Assembly (NCBI GenBank): GCA_013396655.1
Contig: WBMV01000085.1
Coordinates: forward strand, 248,001-312,000
Length of the DNA stretch: 64,000 nucleotides
Source of the DNA: Campylorhamphus procurvoides
Taxonomy: Eukaryota > Chordata > Aves > Passeriformes > Dendrocolaptidae
Reading direction: 5' to 3'
Both the position numbers and the translations under genes were made by a program. The notes under the pieces were generated by a model. The model did not search any database. It saw only the letters and a list, made by a program, of their open reading frames with translations, and was not told where the DNA came from. Position 1 is the stretch's first letter. Every line of letters starts with the position of its first letter. Shown here piece after piece: positions 38,301 to 49,280 of the stretch.

Positions 38301-40789
38301 CAATACCTTCAGGGATCTCAGAACAAAATTATCATGGAGATCCATGCCCAGAAGCAACACCAAAAAAAAAAAAAATGCATGCAATATTGCAGGCTGTAGC
38401 GCTGAATACTGACTGCCTCAGGAGAAATAATCCTAGCACTGGGTGAATTATTGTGGTCAGCCCAGATTGCTCTGTCATGTAAAGGATGCTGCAGAAATTG
38501 CAGATACAGCACGAGGCTGTTGGATTATTTCAGGGGCTAGGGAATTGTGCTTTCACTTCATTAAGGCTGGACTGGAATGTATCCAAAAGGTCTGGGTTCA
38601 GGTGTGAGCACAGCACCTTTTGCCAGACTCCCTTGAGATCAAGTTCTGTGAAGTGACAGCCCCTTCCTGCTTGTGCCACTGATACAGCCTCAATCTACTA
38701 AAGTAAATACAGGGGAAATGCAACCACTTTCTACAGCTAACTAGAAGCTGGTCTATCAAGGAGCTTGTGTCTCTGCTCATGAGTGATAGCAGGCATTGGG
38801 TTTATATGTAATTACCCTGTTTTCTAACTCAATCCTCACAGGCTGCTGAAATGCTGTTTCAGTGTGGCTGCTTTCACTCAACTTAGCTTGGTAGGGAAAG
38901 CACAGTCACAGGACAGTTCCCTCTGGTTAATTCTCTCCATCACTTACACACACTACCACATCATGACTGGTAGCAGAGGTGAAGTGTGCTCCTGGATGGG
39001 ATGGGCAAAGGTGACAGCAGAGCCCAGCCTGGGTGTAGTGGTCCTCTGTCCCCCCAGGCAGTGCAAGCCCGAGCAGTGGTCAGATTTAGCTCAGGGTTTC
39101 CTAGGTGTGGAGGTGATGCTTCATGTAGCCAGTTCAAATGTTAAGATTTCTTCCCAGCATCAAAAATAAGTCCATGCTGGGACTGTAGGGGAGCCTTCTT
39201 CTTCTGGGGAAGGTTGGCAAAGGGATTTCAGGAGAAGGAAGTGTGGCTGAGGGGTATCAGCAGGACCCTGGAGCAGAAGGGCCACAACAAGGATGGAAAA
39301 GTTTGAGGGAAAGTGGGTCTGTGATGTTCAGCTATGATGGGGAAGTGGGCGAGAGAGCAAATTAAAGTCTGTGAGGTGTGTGGGGACTCCTCAAGATGGG
39401 CGGAGCCCCTCTGCTTCTTCCAATGCACAACACCCACAGAGGACTTGGAGGCACTGGTTTGAGCCATCTCCAGCACTGCAAGAAGCTTTTCCTCCTCCAG
39501 CATCTCCTACTCACTCTCTGTGTATCCAGAGCTTCATGGACAATTTTCTGGCTGGAAAGAAATCAAAACCTGTCAGGCAAATTTTTAAAAGAAAATAATT
39601 GTGTGAAAGTGGGACTGATCTTGTATTTCATGTCTCATGGTCATCAGCACAGTAACAAGGAGTAGAAAAACTCTTCTTCAATTCCTCCCATCCTAGTTCA
39701 GGGTAAGCTTTTTCATTCAAGGCCACTTAGAATCAAATGAAAACTTGAATCTGTGTCTCTCAAATCCTGGATCAGTATCAGCTGAGCTAGACAGCTCACC
39801 TTTTTCAGTCTCTGTTATAAAACTTTGTCAGAACTGACACATCATGAGAAAACTCTTTGCCTTTGACCGTGCATTGAAAATGTCCCAGTTCCTTCTGCTT
39901 GTGATAGTCTTGGCTGGTTTTGCTTATTTGGATTTTGTTATTTCAGGGAGAGTTTTAAAGCAGAAAATAAGATTTTTAGAAGTATATGTCAGTGCAGGAA
40001 AAGAGAAAGAATATATTGAAAACTATGGATTGCTCAGAGACACCAATGGCTACAGCTTAGAAAAGCTTTCATATAAAGCAAAATGTGTTTGTTAGGATTC
40101 AGGAAAACAGGTTTCTGCAGCTATAATCAGATCCTAATTTTAACAGAATACTTGAATTGCCAAAGGGCATTGCACTGTATTTATTGATTCTGCTTTGTTA
40201 TGGGTTTTGCTGCTTTGTAAAACACGTGTAAAACACATTTGGATGCAATGTGCAAATGTGATAAAAAGGCTACATTAATCAGCAAAAGACCATGCCTGAG
40301 AAGTTTTCAGAATAGTAGTAGAAAATTTCACCAGGAAAAACGCTTTGTCCTGAGATTTGTCCAGCCAAAGGAATAGTGATGTCTAAGGTTATGCAAGGTC
40401 CTCTGCATCAGGGACAGAGCGACCACATGCTCCTGGATATGGCTTCCTCCATTCCACCCCCAACATCCCATAGCCTGCTAGAGATATGCACCTAATTAAG
40501 GCACATATTTTGTGTGGAAAATATCAAACCATAGTGGAGAAAAATCTCTGTGGGCAAAAACTACACCCACTCATATCTAATTTAATCTAATTTACTCTTC
40601 CACTGAGTGGGAATCACAGGTAAAACTCATGAACAGAGTTTTATAAAGATTTTCAGGCAACTCCAGGTCCAGTTAAGATCTCTGTGAGACTTCTGGAAGT
40701 CCTTAGACTCCTGGGGAGTTTCTTAGATTGTTAGGAGAAAAATCTGAAGACATCTGTATATAGAGTAGCAAACAATGTGATTCTAACCA

Positions 40790-40930
40790 TGACTGCTGCC
40801 TGCCTTCTCCAGCTGGGCTTGAGCAACTCACCTCACTGGTCATTTCTATTTCCGTACTTGTAAAATGGGAATAAAAGGTATCCAGCTATCACAGCTCCGA
40901 GAAAGGATAATTGGTGCTTAGAGTAGAATA
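40790..40930 (+). mobile_element. MIR-type SINE relic, sense
   Basis: Contains cttgagcaactcacctcactggtcatttctatttccgtacttgtaaaatgggaataaaagg..., which tracks the MIR consensus (gagcaagtcacttaacctc...tttcctcatctgtaaaatgggaataat). Recognition is by eye and the borders are approximate. Confidence 0.75.
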
Positions 40931-40977
40931 TTAAAATGGAAAGCAGCTGTATTATAGCATTATTGAGAGTAATTTAA

Positions 40978-41068
40978 AAACTACAATCCATAGATTTTTT
41001 AAGGCCAACACTGACCATTTCCTGATGACCTAGGTTTAGTTTCTTTGGCCAGAGACCATAAGACTCTA
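40978..41068 (-). mobile_element. CR1 3' tip, antisense, fragmentary
   Basis: Reads aatccatagattttttaaggcc..cactgaccatttcctgatgacctaggtttag...ggccagagaccata. This resembles the reverse complement of CR1 3' ends of the tatggaat...tggccttaaa..tctatg type found across sauropsids. It is short and diverged, and lies just after a MIR relic. Confidence 0.5.
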
Positions 41069-41517
41069 CAGATGCAGAAGCTGAACTAGAATATATATGG
41101 TGATGCATCAGGATTCCTTTCTAGACTCGTACCAACCACAGAGTGGCTGAAAATCTGTCAATATTGTTGACAGATTGCTGTTGTTTCTGTCTCATGGGGT
41201 TCATTTTCTCATTTCTTATTTTGCTGACTTTTTTCACAACATTTTTCTTAACTCATTCTTAAGATTTCAATTTCCCAACACTAACAAAATCACAAAGCCA
41301 CACGAATAACAGCATGTTTTGTTGATAAAAGAAAGAGGGTTGTGATGAATAACACATTCTCTTTATGTTTGTGTAAACTTCTTGATTAAAACATGGCAGG
41401 GGAGAGAATTGTCACCAAACAGGCAATTCCAGTGATGTCAATATATTTTTCACACCAAGTATATTTAAAAGATAAAACCTAGCTTTAAGAGAAAACATTT
41501 TTCATCAATAAAAACAG

Positions 41518-41531
41518 AAAAAAAAAAAAAA
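41518..41531. repeat. A14 homopolymer
   Basis: An uninterrupted A run within an A-rich segment. No recognised source element. Confidence 0.9.
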
Positions 41532-44500
41532 GAAGATACAGTTAAGCATAGCTTGGGACATAGGTGAACAGCTGGTCCCCTGTGGCCTCTGACTGATACA
41601 GGATCTCACTCTCCACATGGAGCCTCCAGCCACTGCCCTGGCTTTGATCAGCTGCTGACCTGGGAACCAGTAAGCTAATGTGCCTCTGTGACTGGTGACA
41701 AGGCTTTTGAAAGCTTCAGAGGCAGAAGTCTACTCCATCACAGGGTTAACAGCACCTGTACAGCCCTTTGCCAGATCCCTAGACTTTGCTCTGTGGGAGC
41801 AGCTGCACTTCCAAAGCAACGGCATGGCATATCTGATTTTAGGTGAGAGGAGCAATTAGTAATTAAAAATAATAATCTTGTAGTATTTGAGTTGTACTTT
41901 CCTTGATTGCCACATGCACAGAATCTTAATTCCACTAATAAACCTTCTGCTTTTGGCTTCAACATACTAATGGCTTTCACATACTTTTCTACTCCAGAGC
42001 TGGCTGGAATCCACAGTCTGGGTTTGTAGGTGGCATGAAGGATCCCCTGATGCCTGACCCAATACTGCTCATTCCTCCTTGCCTGGAATTGTTATTTGTA
42101 ACTCCCAGATGAAGCTGTGCATGACTTTGCTGCCAACAAGTGGTTTTAATGTGAATCTTAACTAGTTAATCACATTTTGGTCCCAGGGTTCCTCAAAAAC
42201 AGACATTACAGAAAACCTGTTTGTAGAATACATGTTTTGAGCTATTTCTCAGATTTTATTTTTTCCCCTGGAGGGATTAAGTCCTGCTGAGAATCCAGGG
42301 CTTGCTTAGAGGTTAGTCCAATGGCAAAATGTGTTTCATGTGTTAGAATGCCATTCTCTGCTCTAGCAGTTAGTTCAATAAAAGTACTTGGCACATCTCC
42401 CTAGGATGATCTTTCAATATGTTTCATATTAATCTACAAAAATAATAAAAACTCATTGTAAAAGTGCTCTGTCATCTGAACAGAGGAAATTTTGCCCCTC
42501 AGTGATCATATATGAAGGCATTTTCATGGACCGAAATGAAGAGTTTTCATTAAAACACTCACTGTTAATTTTAGTATGCTAGAATACCATTCTTACACCT
42601 TCCTACAGTTACTGTCTCTAACACTACAGTTAAATCCAAAAATCATAATTTAATTAAGAGGTACTTAAGGCAGATAAGGATGAATAATGCAGTCATTTTC
42701 TTTCTGTTCTTTTGGATTCAAACTTTAGATTTTTCCATTCACTGGTTCATCTGGATTGAATGCCACATATTGATGCCCTATGAATGGACAAATCACCTCA
42801 AATCACCTTTGCTTTCACACCTTGTCAGTACATCACTTGAAACTATCAGCTGATGAAAAAATCACAGAAGAAGCAGAAAGACTGAAAACTGTTATTTAAA
42901 GATTAAAAATAGATTGAAGATAAGGAGAAAGAATAATATGATGAAGGTAACATAATTTATCAGGTGGTGCATTTTATCAAGTTATGGACTGCTGTCAAAA
43001 GACTATTTCAGACAGAAAAGATGCAGGGAGGAGGGAAGAGGTAAAGAAGTTCAATTTCAAATATTAATTTCAGTTCCAAAAGTTACAAGTGTCCCAGGTT
43101 TTGTACCATTCTCAGATAAAGTATATATTCAGCATTTATATTTGTATACAGGGCCTAATGAGATGGCCCAACACCTCAATCTAAACTGAACTCTGCTACA
43201 GTGTGGTAGGCACCACCTGGCTCTCGGAGCAAGCAAATCTCTCCTGGGAATGTATTCAGATGCAATAGATCTCATGGACTATATTTAAAAGTCTCATCTT
43301 GACTTGAAGGGATTCATCTCAACATGGTTTCAACCCATTTAACCTGTGCAAGACAGGTGCCTGTGTCCCCTCCTGCCAAGGAGACATCCCTGCACTCACC
43401 AGAGGCATCTCTGTAGACCCTCAGACAAGGCCACCTCTTTTCCCAGCCTAGCCTTCAGTGTGATGAATCCTACCCTCAGAAAGCACAGTTCAGCTTTTCA
43501 CATTGTGAGGGCACCTACTCTTTTTTTTCCCTAAATTCAGGCTTCTTTCAGAATACCCCTAAAGTTTCTTGTTTTCCAAAGCTGGTCCATGCCATTTTAG
43601 CCTGGCTCTGTGCTGGTCACTAAAGCACAGCACAGCAGTGATTTATCTGACCAGCCACCTCTCCCAGCAGAGACACATCCAGAGCATTCGTTGTGCTGTG
43701 ATTCTCACTTCAACACCTCCACACGCAGTAATATTGTACATTTATTCAGCATCTGGTTGAGGAAAATGCATCTCTAATAACCATCAAAATACAAAGGCAG
43801 TCAGATGTTAACACTCCTCTTTCCACCCCTTTGTCTCAAACTGCTCTAAGGATGCTTTGTAAACCATGCTGATGAGTGAAGGGTCCAGCACTGAAAAAAA
43901 ATGCAAGATAGGCTGTTTTATTTCTTCCTTCCTGAGGAAAGAACAGCCTCCACTGAAGCGGGGAAACAGAAAATGAACCTCTGAGGCAGTCATGCAAAAT
44001 TTCAGACAGAGTCTTACTTGTGTGATTCTGTTTAATCGCCATCCATTTCCTCTTCACTTTTAACTAAATAATAAATATGGAGTGGCTTTTTTCATTACCA
44101 TGTGAGCCAGAACTGGTCCTGGGGAAAATAGAAAAATAAGGGGTGAGCCTTGAAATCAATGGGTTTCACTGATTTTAAATACAAGGCACCTGTGTAAATT
44201 TCTAATCCCATAATTAATAATCTTAGGAACTCTCAGGAGTAATTTCCACATCTGAGTGCAGCACACATCATAAATCCACTCCAAATCATTTTTAAATTTG
44301 TCCTTTCCAATTCCAGCTTGAATTGACATTTTGTTCTGGTTGAAGTGGCATCCATAGACACCTTCTCCCCTGCAATTAGTCAAGATTAAGCAGTTGGAGA
44401 GTCAGCACAGCCAAGATCAGAAATGCTTATAGTCACTGATGCTTTGATCATACTGAACAGCAGAACAGCAGTAGGCTGTAGTTTGTGACTTTAAGATGCA

Positions 44501-45889
44501 TAAATAAATATGTTTCTGAGACTGCTTTAAAATGATCCATAGCAGGCTGCGCCAGGAAGTGAACTGCATTTTTTACTGCTGGCATGCAGCTTATGTGCTG
44601 GAGTCTGTCTGCAGCTTCAGTGCAAAACTCACAGAGCCTCATCTTTTCCTTTGTTCAATAGTTATATCTTCTTGTGCTATTTAATGACATGCTAAAAAAG
44701 AACTCAGTGTGTTCCAATTGTGGATCTGTATTTATTTAATCATTGGCAATCTGAAAGCATTCAGAGCTTTGGGTTATTAGTATTTTATATAAATGCCACA
44801 GATGATCTTTTGGAGCATGTGTGCCAGCTATCACAGCAATGTGAGCAGCCTGAGACAGGCGGTACGGCACAAGGGTTTAGTCACACCCTATTCGTTGAAT
44901 TTAATAGGAGCTGAGCAGCTAAAACCCCTTATCAGAGTGATGGAAGTGCATCCTGGGGTGAGTGTACACTGGCCAAAGCTGCCTGAATCCGATCAGCCAT
45001 CGCTGTCTGCTCAGCTGCACCCAGGGCAGAGCGCGTGTGACGGGGAGCAAAGTTTTACCCAGGGCTGAGTTAATATAACCACTCGGAATCTGAGACAATC
45101 AGTGCACTTGCACACACTTTCTAAATGCTTTTAAAAACTTTATTGTTCAGTTTCTCCTACTTTCAGGCCAGGGTCAGGATGCTGTAAGAACAACCAGACA
45201 TGTGGTACTATGGCCTTTGTACTTCCTTTGGTCCTGAGGGAAACTGCGATCAGATAGACAAATGAAAAATTAAATAAGCAGACCCCCCCCTCCAGACTCA
45301 CAGAAGTCTTTCAGATCCCTCTCCCCGAAAATTGTTGGCCTATGCTTTAAATTCTCCAAGTGCTCAACAGTTGTTTGCAGGGCTCCTGCTATTTTTTCCC
45401 CTGAACTGGCTCCCTATCTCTGCCAACATATTGTGGGATGCTTTGCCCCTCAGTTAGGTAACATTTATACAGTGAAATCGAAGTCATGTAAATGATGGGC
45501 TGCTCATATTATACTGTAATCACTAAAATTCCCTAGCAGTTGTGTCCTTCTTGGCATGTATGTGAAATGTGGGTGTATCAACGTGGTAAACTGCCTGAAA
45601 AAGAGAGTAACGTAGGAGATCAAGGCACCTACACGGGAGGATCAGAGTAGGAGCTGAGAAAGCAAAAAGAATGGAGAGAAATGGAAAAGGGGGAGCAAAA
45701 AGTGTAACAAGAAAAAGTATTTTTCTTAAAATAAAAAAAAATAGAGATATAGGTACTAAAAATTCATTTTATCCTGGGGGATTTCTAGCAGGTGGACTCC
45801 TGTGGTAGATATTGACTGAAAGAATAGCATCTGTTTTTCATAAATAGTTGCTGAGCAGTACCTTTAAATGAATTTGCATAAGAAGGAAG

Positions 45890-46000
45890 CATCATTATCT
45901 TCATTATACCTGTGGGAAAGCTTAGGAAAAGAGAACTGATTTGCTTAAAGTGAAACTTTCTACCAGACGAAACAGTAATAGCCTCTTGAGTCACTCTTCA
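45890..46000 (-). mobile_element. Possible MIR-type SINE relic, antisense
   Basis: catcattatcttcattatacctgtgggaaagcttaggaaaagagaactgatttgcttaaagt loosely follows the MIR reverse complement. It is more decayed than the other copies, and the expected 'aaggtcacaca' block is degraded. Confidence 0.4.
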
Positions 46001-46694
46001 CTGCTTCCCTGGCAGAGATCTAGCTCTGCCGTGCCATCAGTTCTCAGGATGTTCAGACAAAGGCAAAGTGGTTTTGTTATGCATTCCTCACTGTTGCTCA
46101 GCTAGATGTGTTTGCTAAGCAGAAGTGATCACTTTCTACTTTTGTTGTCCAAATTTCATGGTACCTTTCCCATGACTCTGTGGTTTAATAATAAAAAATG
46201 CTGCTCACCACTGTTTCAAGTTTTTAAAAAATGTTTCCCCACAGAGTCCTAAGAAAAATATGGACCAGTTCCCAGATAGCTAATCCTGTCCAAAGAGCAT
46301 CCTCTGAATGATTCTGCAGTAGACATCCCAGACAAGAGGGATGTAGAAAGGATCAGCACACATGACCATGAAAATGGTTTCCTAACAGTGTTGGCACAAC
46401 AAGGAATTTTGAGAGCAGAGGGATCTGAGACATTTGTGAGACTTTGGCATTTTTGCATATTGACATTTTTATTTGACCATTGGTTCTTTCCAGTTTCCCC
46501 CATAACTCAAGTTTGAAAACTACAATACTCCAAGTCTGGTGGTTACTGCAGTCTCAGTTTGTGAGGTGCTCTCTGACAGCTGGGCACAAGGACCTCCCAC
46601 ATTCCGTACTGGGACATGGCTGCTGATGGAGATGGCAGTGCAACAACCACTGTTCCCCAAACTCAGATTCTGTAGCAGCACAAACAAACCCTAC

Positions 46695-46710
46695 AATATT
46701 TGCAAATATT
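46695..46710. repeat. 16-bp perfect palindrome
   Basis: aatatttgcaaatatt is self-complementary and contains overlapping octamer-like ATTTGCAA/TTGCAAAT sequences on both strands. Confidence 0.9.
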
Positions 46711-47212
46711 TTCGATATGATGGAGCCTGAGTTTGAGTGGAAATCAGTTTTGGCCACGGCCAACCCATCCATTTGGTACCTGGTGCAGCATGCTGCTGGC
46801 ACACACATTCCCACCTTAAATTTAAAAAACCAGGAGTGAAGTGAAGAGGCAACAATCAATCAGTGGGGGCCCAGTCACCTATCTGCTGGCAGGCCACAGC
46901 TGACTCTGCTGTTCTACATGTGTTTGCTGCCTCTGCTAATCCCAGTAGGCTGAAGCAATTTATTTTTCCATTCCCTTTTTGCACACCATCCATTGGCAGC
47001 AGCCAAAGTTAATCCATTGCTTCCACCAGAGCTCACAGCACAGACAATAGCCATACAAAGCAAAGGCAGTACAAAGATGACAGAGGGAAGGAGCTGGGTA
47101 TCATGCACAGAGCCATCTGCTCATGGCCAGAGGTTCCATCAGTCCCACAACTTCTGACACACTGGTGTTACTCAGTGCTAGGAGTGCAGGCAGCCCCACA
47201 GGCTACCGAGGA

Positions 47213-47247
47213 CTGAGGAGCATCACCTTTGGCTGAGGAGCATCACC
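47213..47247. repeat. 15-bp direct repeat, 20-bp period
   Basis: ctgaggagcatcacc occurs at 47213-47227 and again at 47233-47247, separated by tttgg. It is a small local duplication. Confidence 0.9.
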
Positions 47248-48399
47248 CTCACAAGCAGAAACCTGGTACAGCTGAGGGGCAGGCATGGAAAAATACACTG
47301 GACTTTTGGAAATTTGGGCAAAAGCCTCATGTCTGTAGAAGCAGATCTCCTTTTCCTTGAACACAAGGAAAAGGCCATCATGTACTGCCTTTTGTTATTT
47401 TCCTTTGGGCTAGAGGGAAACTAAAAGGTCTGCCTCAGCAAGAAGGTTTTCCTCCAGTGAAACCCTCTGAGGGTAAGGTAGTGACCACAAACCCAGAGGG
47501 ATTTCCTTGCTGTTCCTTGCTGTTCTTTTACAACCAAAATACCCAGGGGTAAAGTAGCAGTGTAAGGATGGTAAGAGTGATTTTGATAATGAACTTCAGT
47601 TTCTCTCTTTTCATAAAAATGAAGGTGAAGTGCTTTTGAAATGTGATTATCTTCTGTACTTACTGCATATCTGCAGGACTCAGTTCATTGTGGCACAGGA
47701 CTAGTACATTAGCTGCCCTGTGCCACCCCAGAGGCAGCTGCCTTGCACTCAAATATATAATATCTCTGAAGTGATAAAAGGTTTCGGTATGACACAAGGC
47801 AGGAGAGTACCTCATTTCGGGGAGACTGTAGAAAGTATTTCAGCAAGCAATGAATAACTAGCAAGTTTTGATTTGCTTTTGATCCAGAGTATAAGCCTTT
47901 AGCTTTTCAGAATTTTCAAAGAAATTTAGTGATAACAAATCAAAAGCTCAGTTCTGAAATCATTCAGGAAATGTCACTGATTATTGCTGTAAAGTATTGG
48001 GTTGGTTGGCATCACGCAGCAGTCTTTGATGATACTCACTGAACCAAGTTTTTTCAACTATTCCCCCATCACTGTTCAATCCTAAAACAAGAAATCGTAC
48101 TGATTCTTTAAAAAACAGAGCACCTCTGTTCTTCTTAAACATATAAGGGAAATGGGGAACATGAGCTCTGCGTGTGCTGTGTGTAAGTTTTGATTGATGT
48201 GAAAAGACAACCATGCTAGGGAGCACTGTCTTTTCTGCACTGTGCTGCTTTCTCGGGCTGTAATCTCATCTAATTCTGCATCCAGTTTAAAGGACCTCCA
48301 TAGGTGGTTCTGCAAATGCAAGCTATGACATGAACACAGCCCCTCAGGTTCTTTCTAAAAACATTTAATCATTGTCATTCTTGTGTTTATTTTGCCCAG

Positions 48400-48568
48400 T
48401 GAACAGCAGCAAACACATAGTGAGAAAGTACCGTGGGCACCTCCGAACAAAGATCGAGTCTGGGGAAGGAACCATACCCGTCCGGTGCCCCAACGCAGCG
48501 CAGACGTGGGACGGAGTGTTGCTGGGAGAGCAGCTCATCACCATGTCCTGTACAGACAAAATCGCCAG
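48400..48568 (+). CDS. ADARB2: ADARB2 coding exon D: base-flipping loop and second zinc cysteine (169 nt)
   Basis: The acceptor is TTGCCCAG (AG at 48398-48399) and the donor is CCAG|GTATGT. The first codon is split (T+TG, Leu). The exon reads [18 protein letters not shown], then [18 protein letters not shown], then [18 protein letters not shown], then A and a split Arg. The Glu at 48465-48467 in GEGT is the counterpart of ADARB1 Glu488, which occupies the space left by the flipped adenosine. The Cys at 48549-48551 matches zinc ligand Cys516. The Lys of TDKIAR and the following Arg-Trp contact inositol hexakisphosphate in ADARB1. [17 protein letters not shown] is the ADARB2 wording. The Gln at 48531-48533 is the ADAR3-type residue where ADAR2 has Arg510. 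VRCPNAAQ is the least conserved stretch. Confidence 0.97.
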
Positions 48569-49250
48569 GTATGTGATGTATATACAGAGCAAAAGTCTCT
48601 ACATGTGGAAATGAAGTTTGATGCCACAGAGGACTATGGTGACTGTTGGGGAATATCTAGCAGGTGCTGACAAACCCTATGGAAACAAAGACCTCCTTTG
48701 TATGCAAAAACAGGCCGTATAAATAGGACAGAATGTAAATAGGACATTTTCCCAAATTCTCTGTGGGTCGTTAGTTGCTTATTACAGTGTGACAAAAATG
48801 TAAACTCTCTTTGCAGGTTTTTTTGCCAGTGGCATTTCACTGTGCAAATAAAATACATCCACTCTGCTGTTCTTGGATCATTTACCCCAAAACTTGCAAA
48901 CCAACCATCACACCGATAAACTTAGCTTGTCTGCACCCAACTGGATGGAGTGACCTAAAAGCTGCTAGGAACATTCCTACTATTCTGAATGTCATTGCAG
49001 AACTCTCATGTCACAGCCCCCTCTGTGAATTTCTGCTCTGTCCTGTAAATACAACATATATTTATGTAGAATAATTTCCATATAATAAATATTTCGTAAT
49101 TATTCCATGGTGGCACATGAAATGTAAATACATTCACCATTCTCAACTTAGGGTGTTATCTAAGAGCAAATGATAGCTATCCCAAACTAAAATCAAAGTG
49201 TGTGCTCTTGGATGTTTACTTATTGCACTATTAGTATATATCTATACAAG

Positions 49251-49280
49251 TATGTATAATTATGCTCATAATTATACATA
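49251..49280. repeat. Perfect inverted repeat, 14-bp arms, 2-base centre
   Basis: The left arm tatgtataattatg and right arm cataattatacata are exact reverse complements around a central ct. The tract is AT-rich and lies about 0.7 kb after exon D. It can form a hairpin in the ADARB2 pre-mRNA, or reflect an AT-rich cruciform-prone site. Confidence 0.9.

Larger units (their letters stand above)
33051..48399 (+). other. ADARB2: Intron between exons C and D (15,349 bp)
   Basis: It starts with GTAAGG, and the exon C frame stays open into the intron until a stop at about 33320-33322. It holds a 10-bp tandem repeat (33572-33600), two minus-strand MIR relics (about 34290-34425 and 35220-35345), a plus-strand MIR (about 40790-40930), a minus-strand CR1 3' tip (about 40978-41068), a weaker MIR-like piece (about 45890-46000), an A14 run (41518-41531), a 16-bp palindrome (46695-46710) and a short direct repeat (47213-47247). 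The acceptor is good (ttcttgtgtttattttgcccag). No other gene is evident. Confidence 0.85.

Noticed and set aside
39844..40095. 83-codon + frame with a hydrophobic N-terminal segment (FLLLVIVLAGFAYLDFVI)
   Set aside because: It looks like a signal anchor and has A at -3 of the ATG, but no transcript, family or splice evidence. One hydrophobic stretch is common by chance in T-rich intron.
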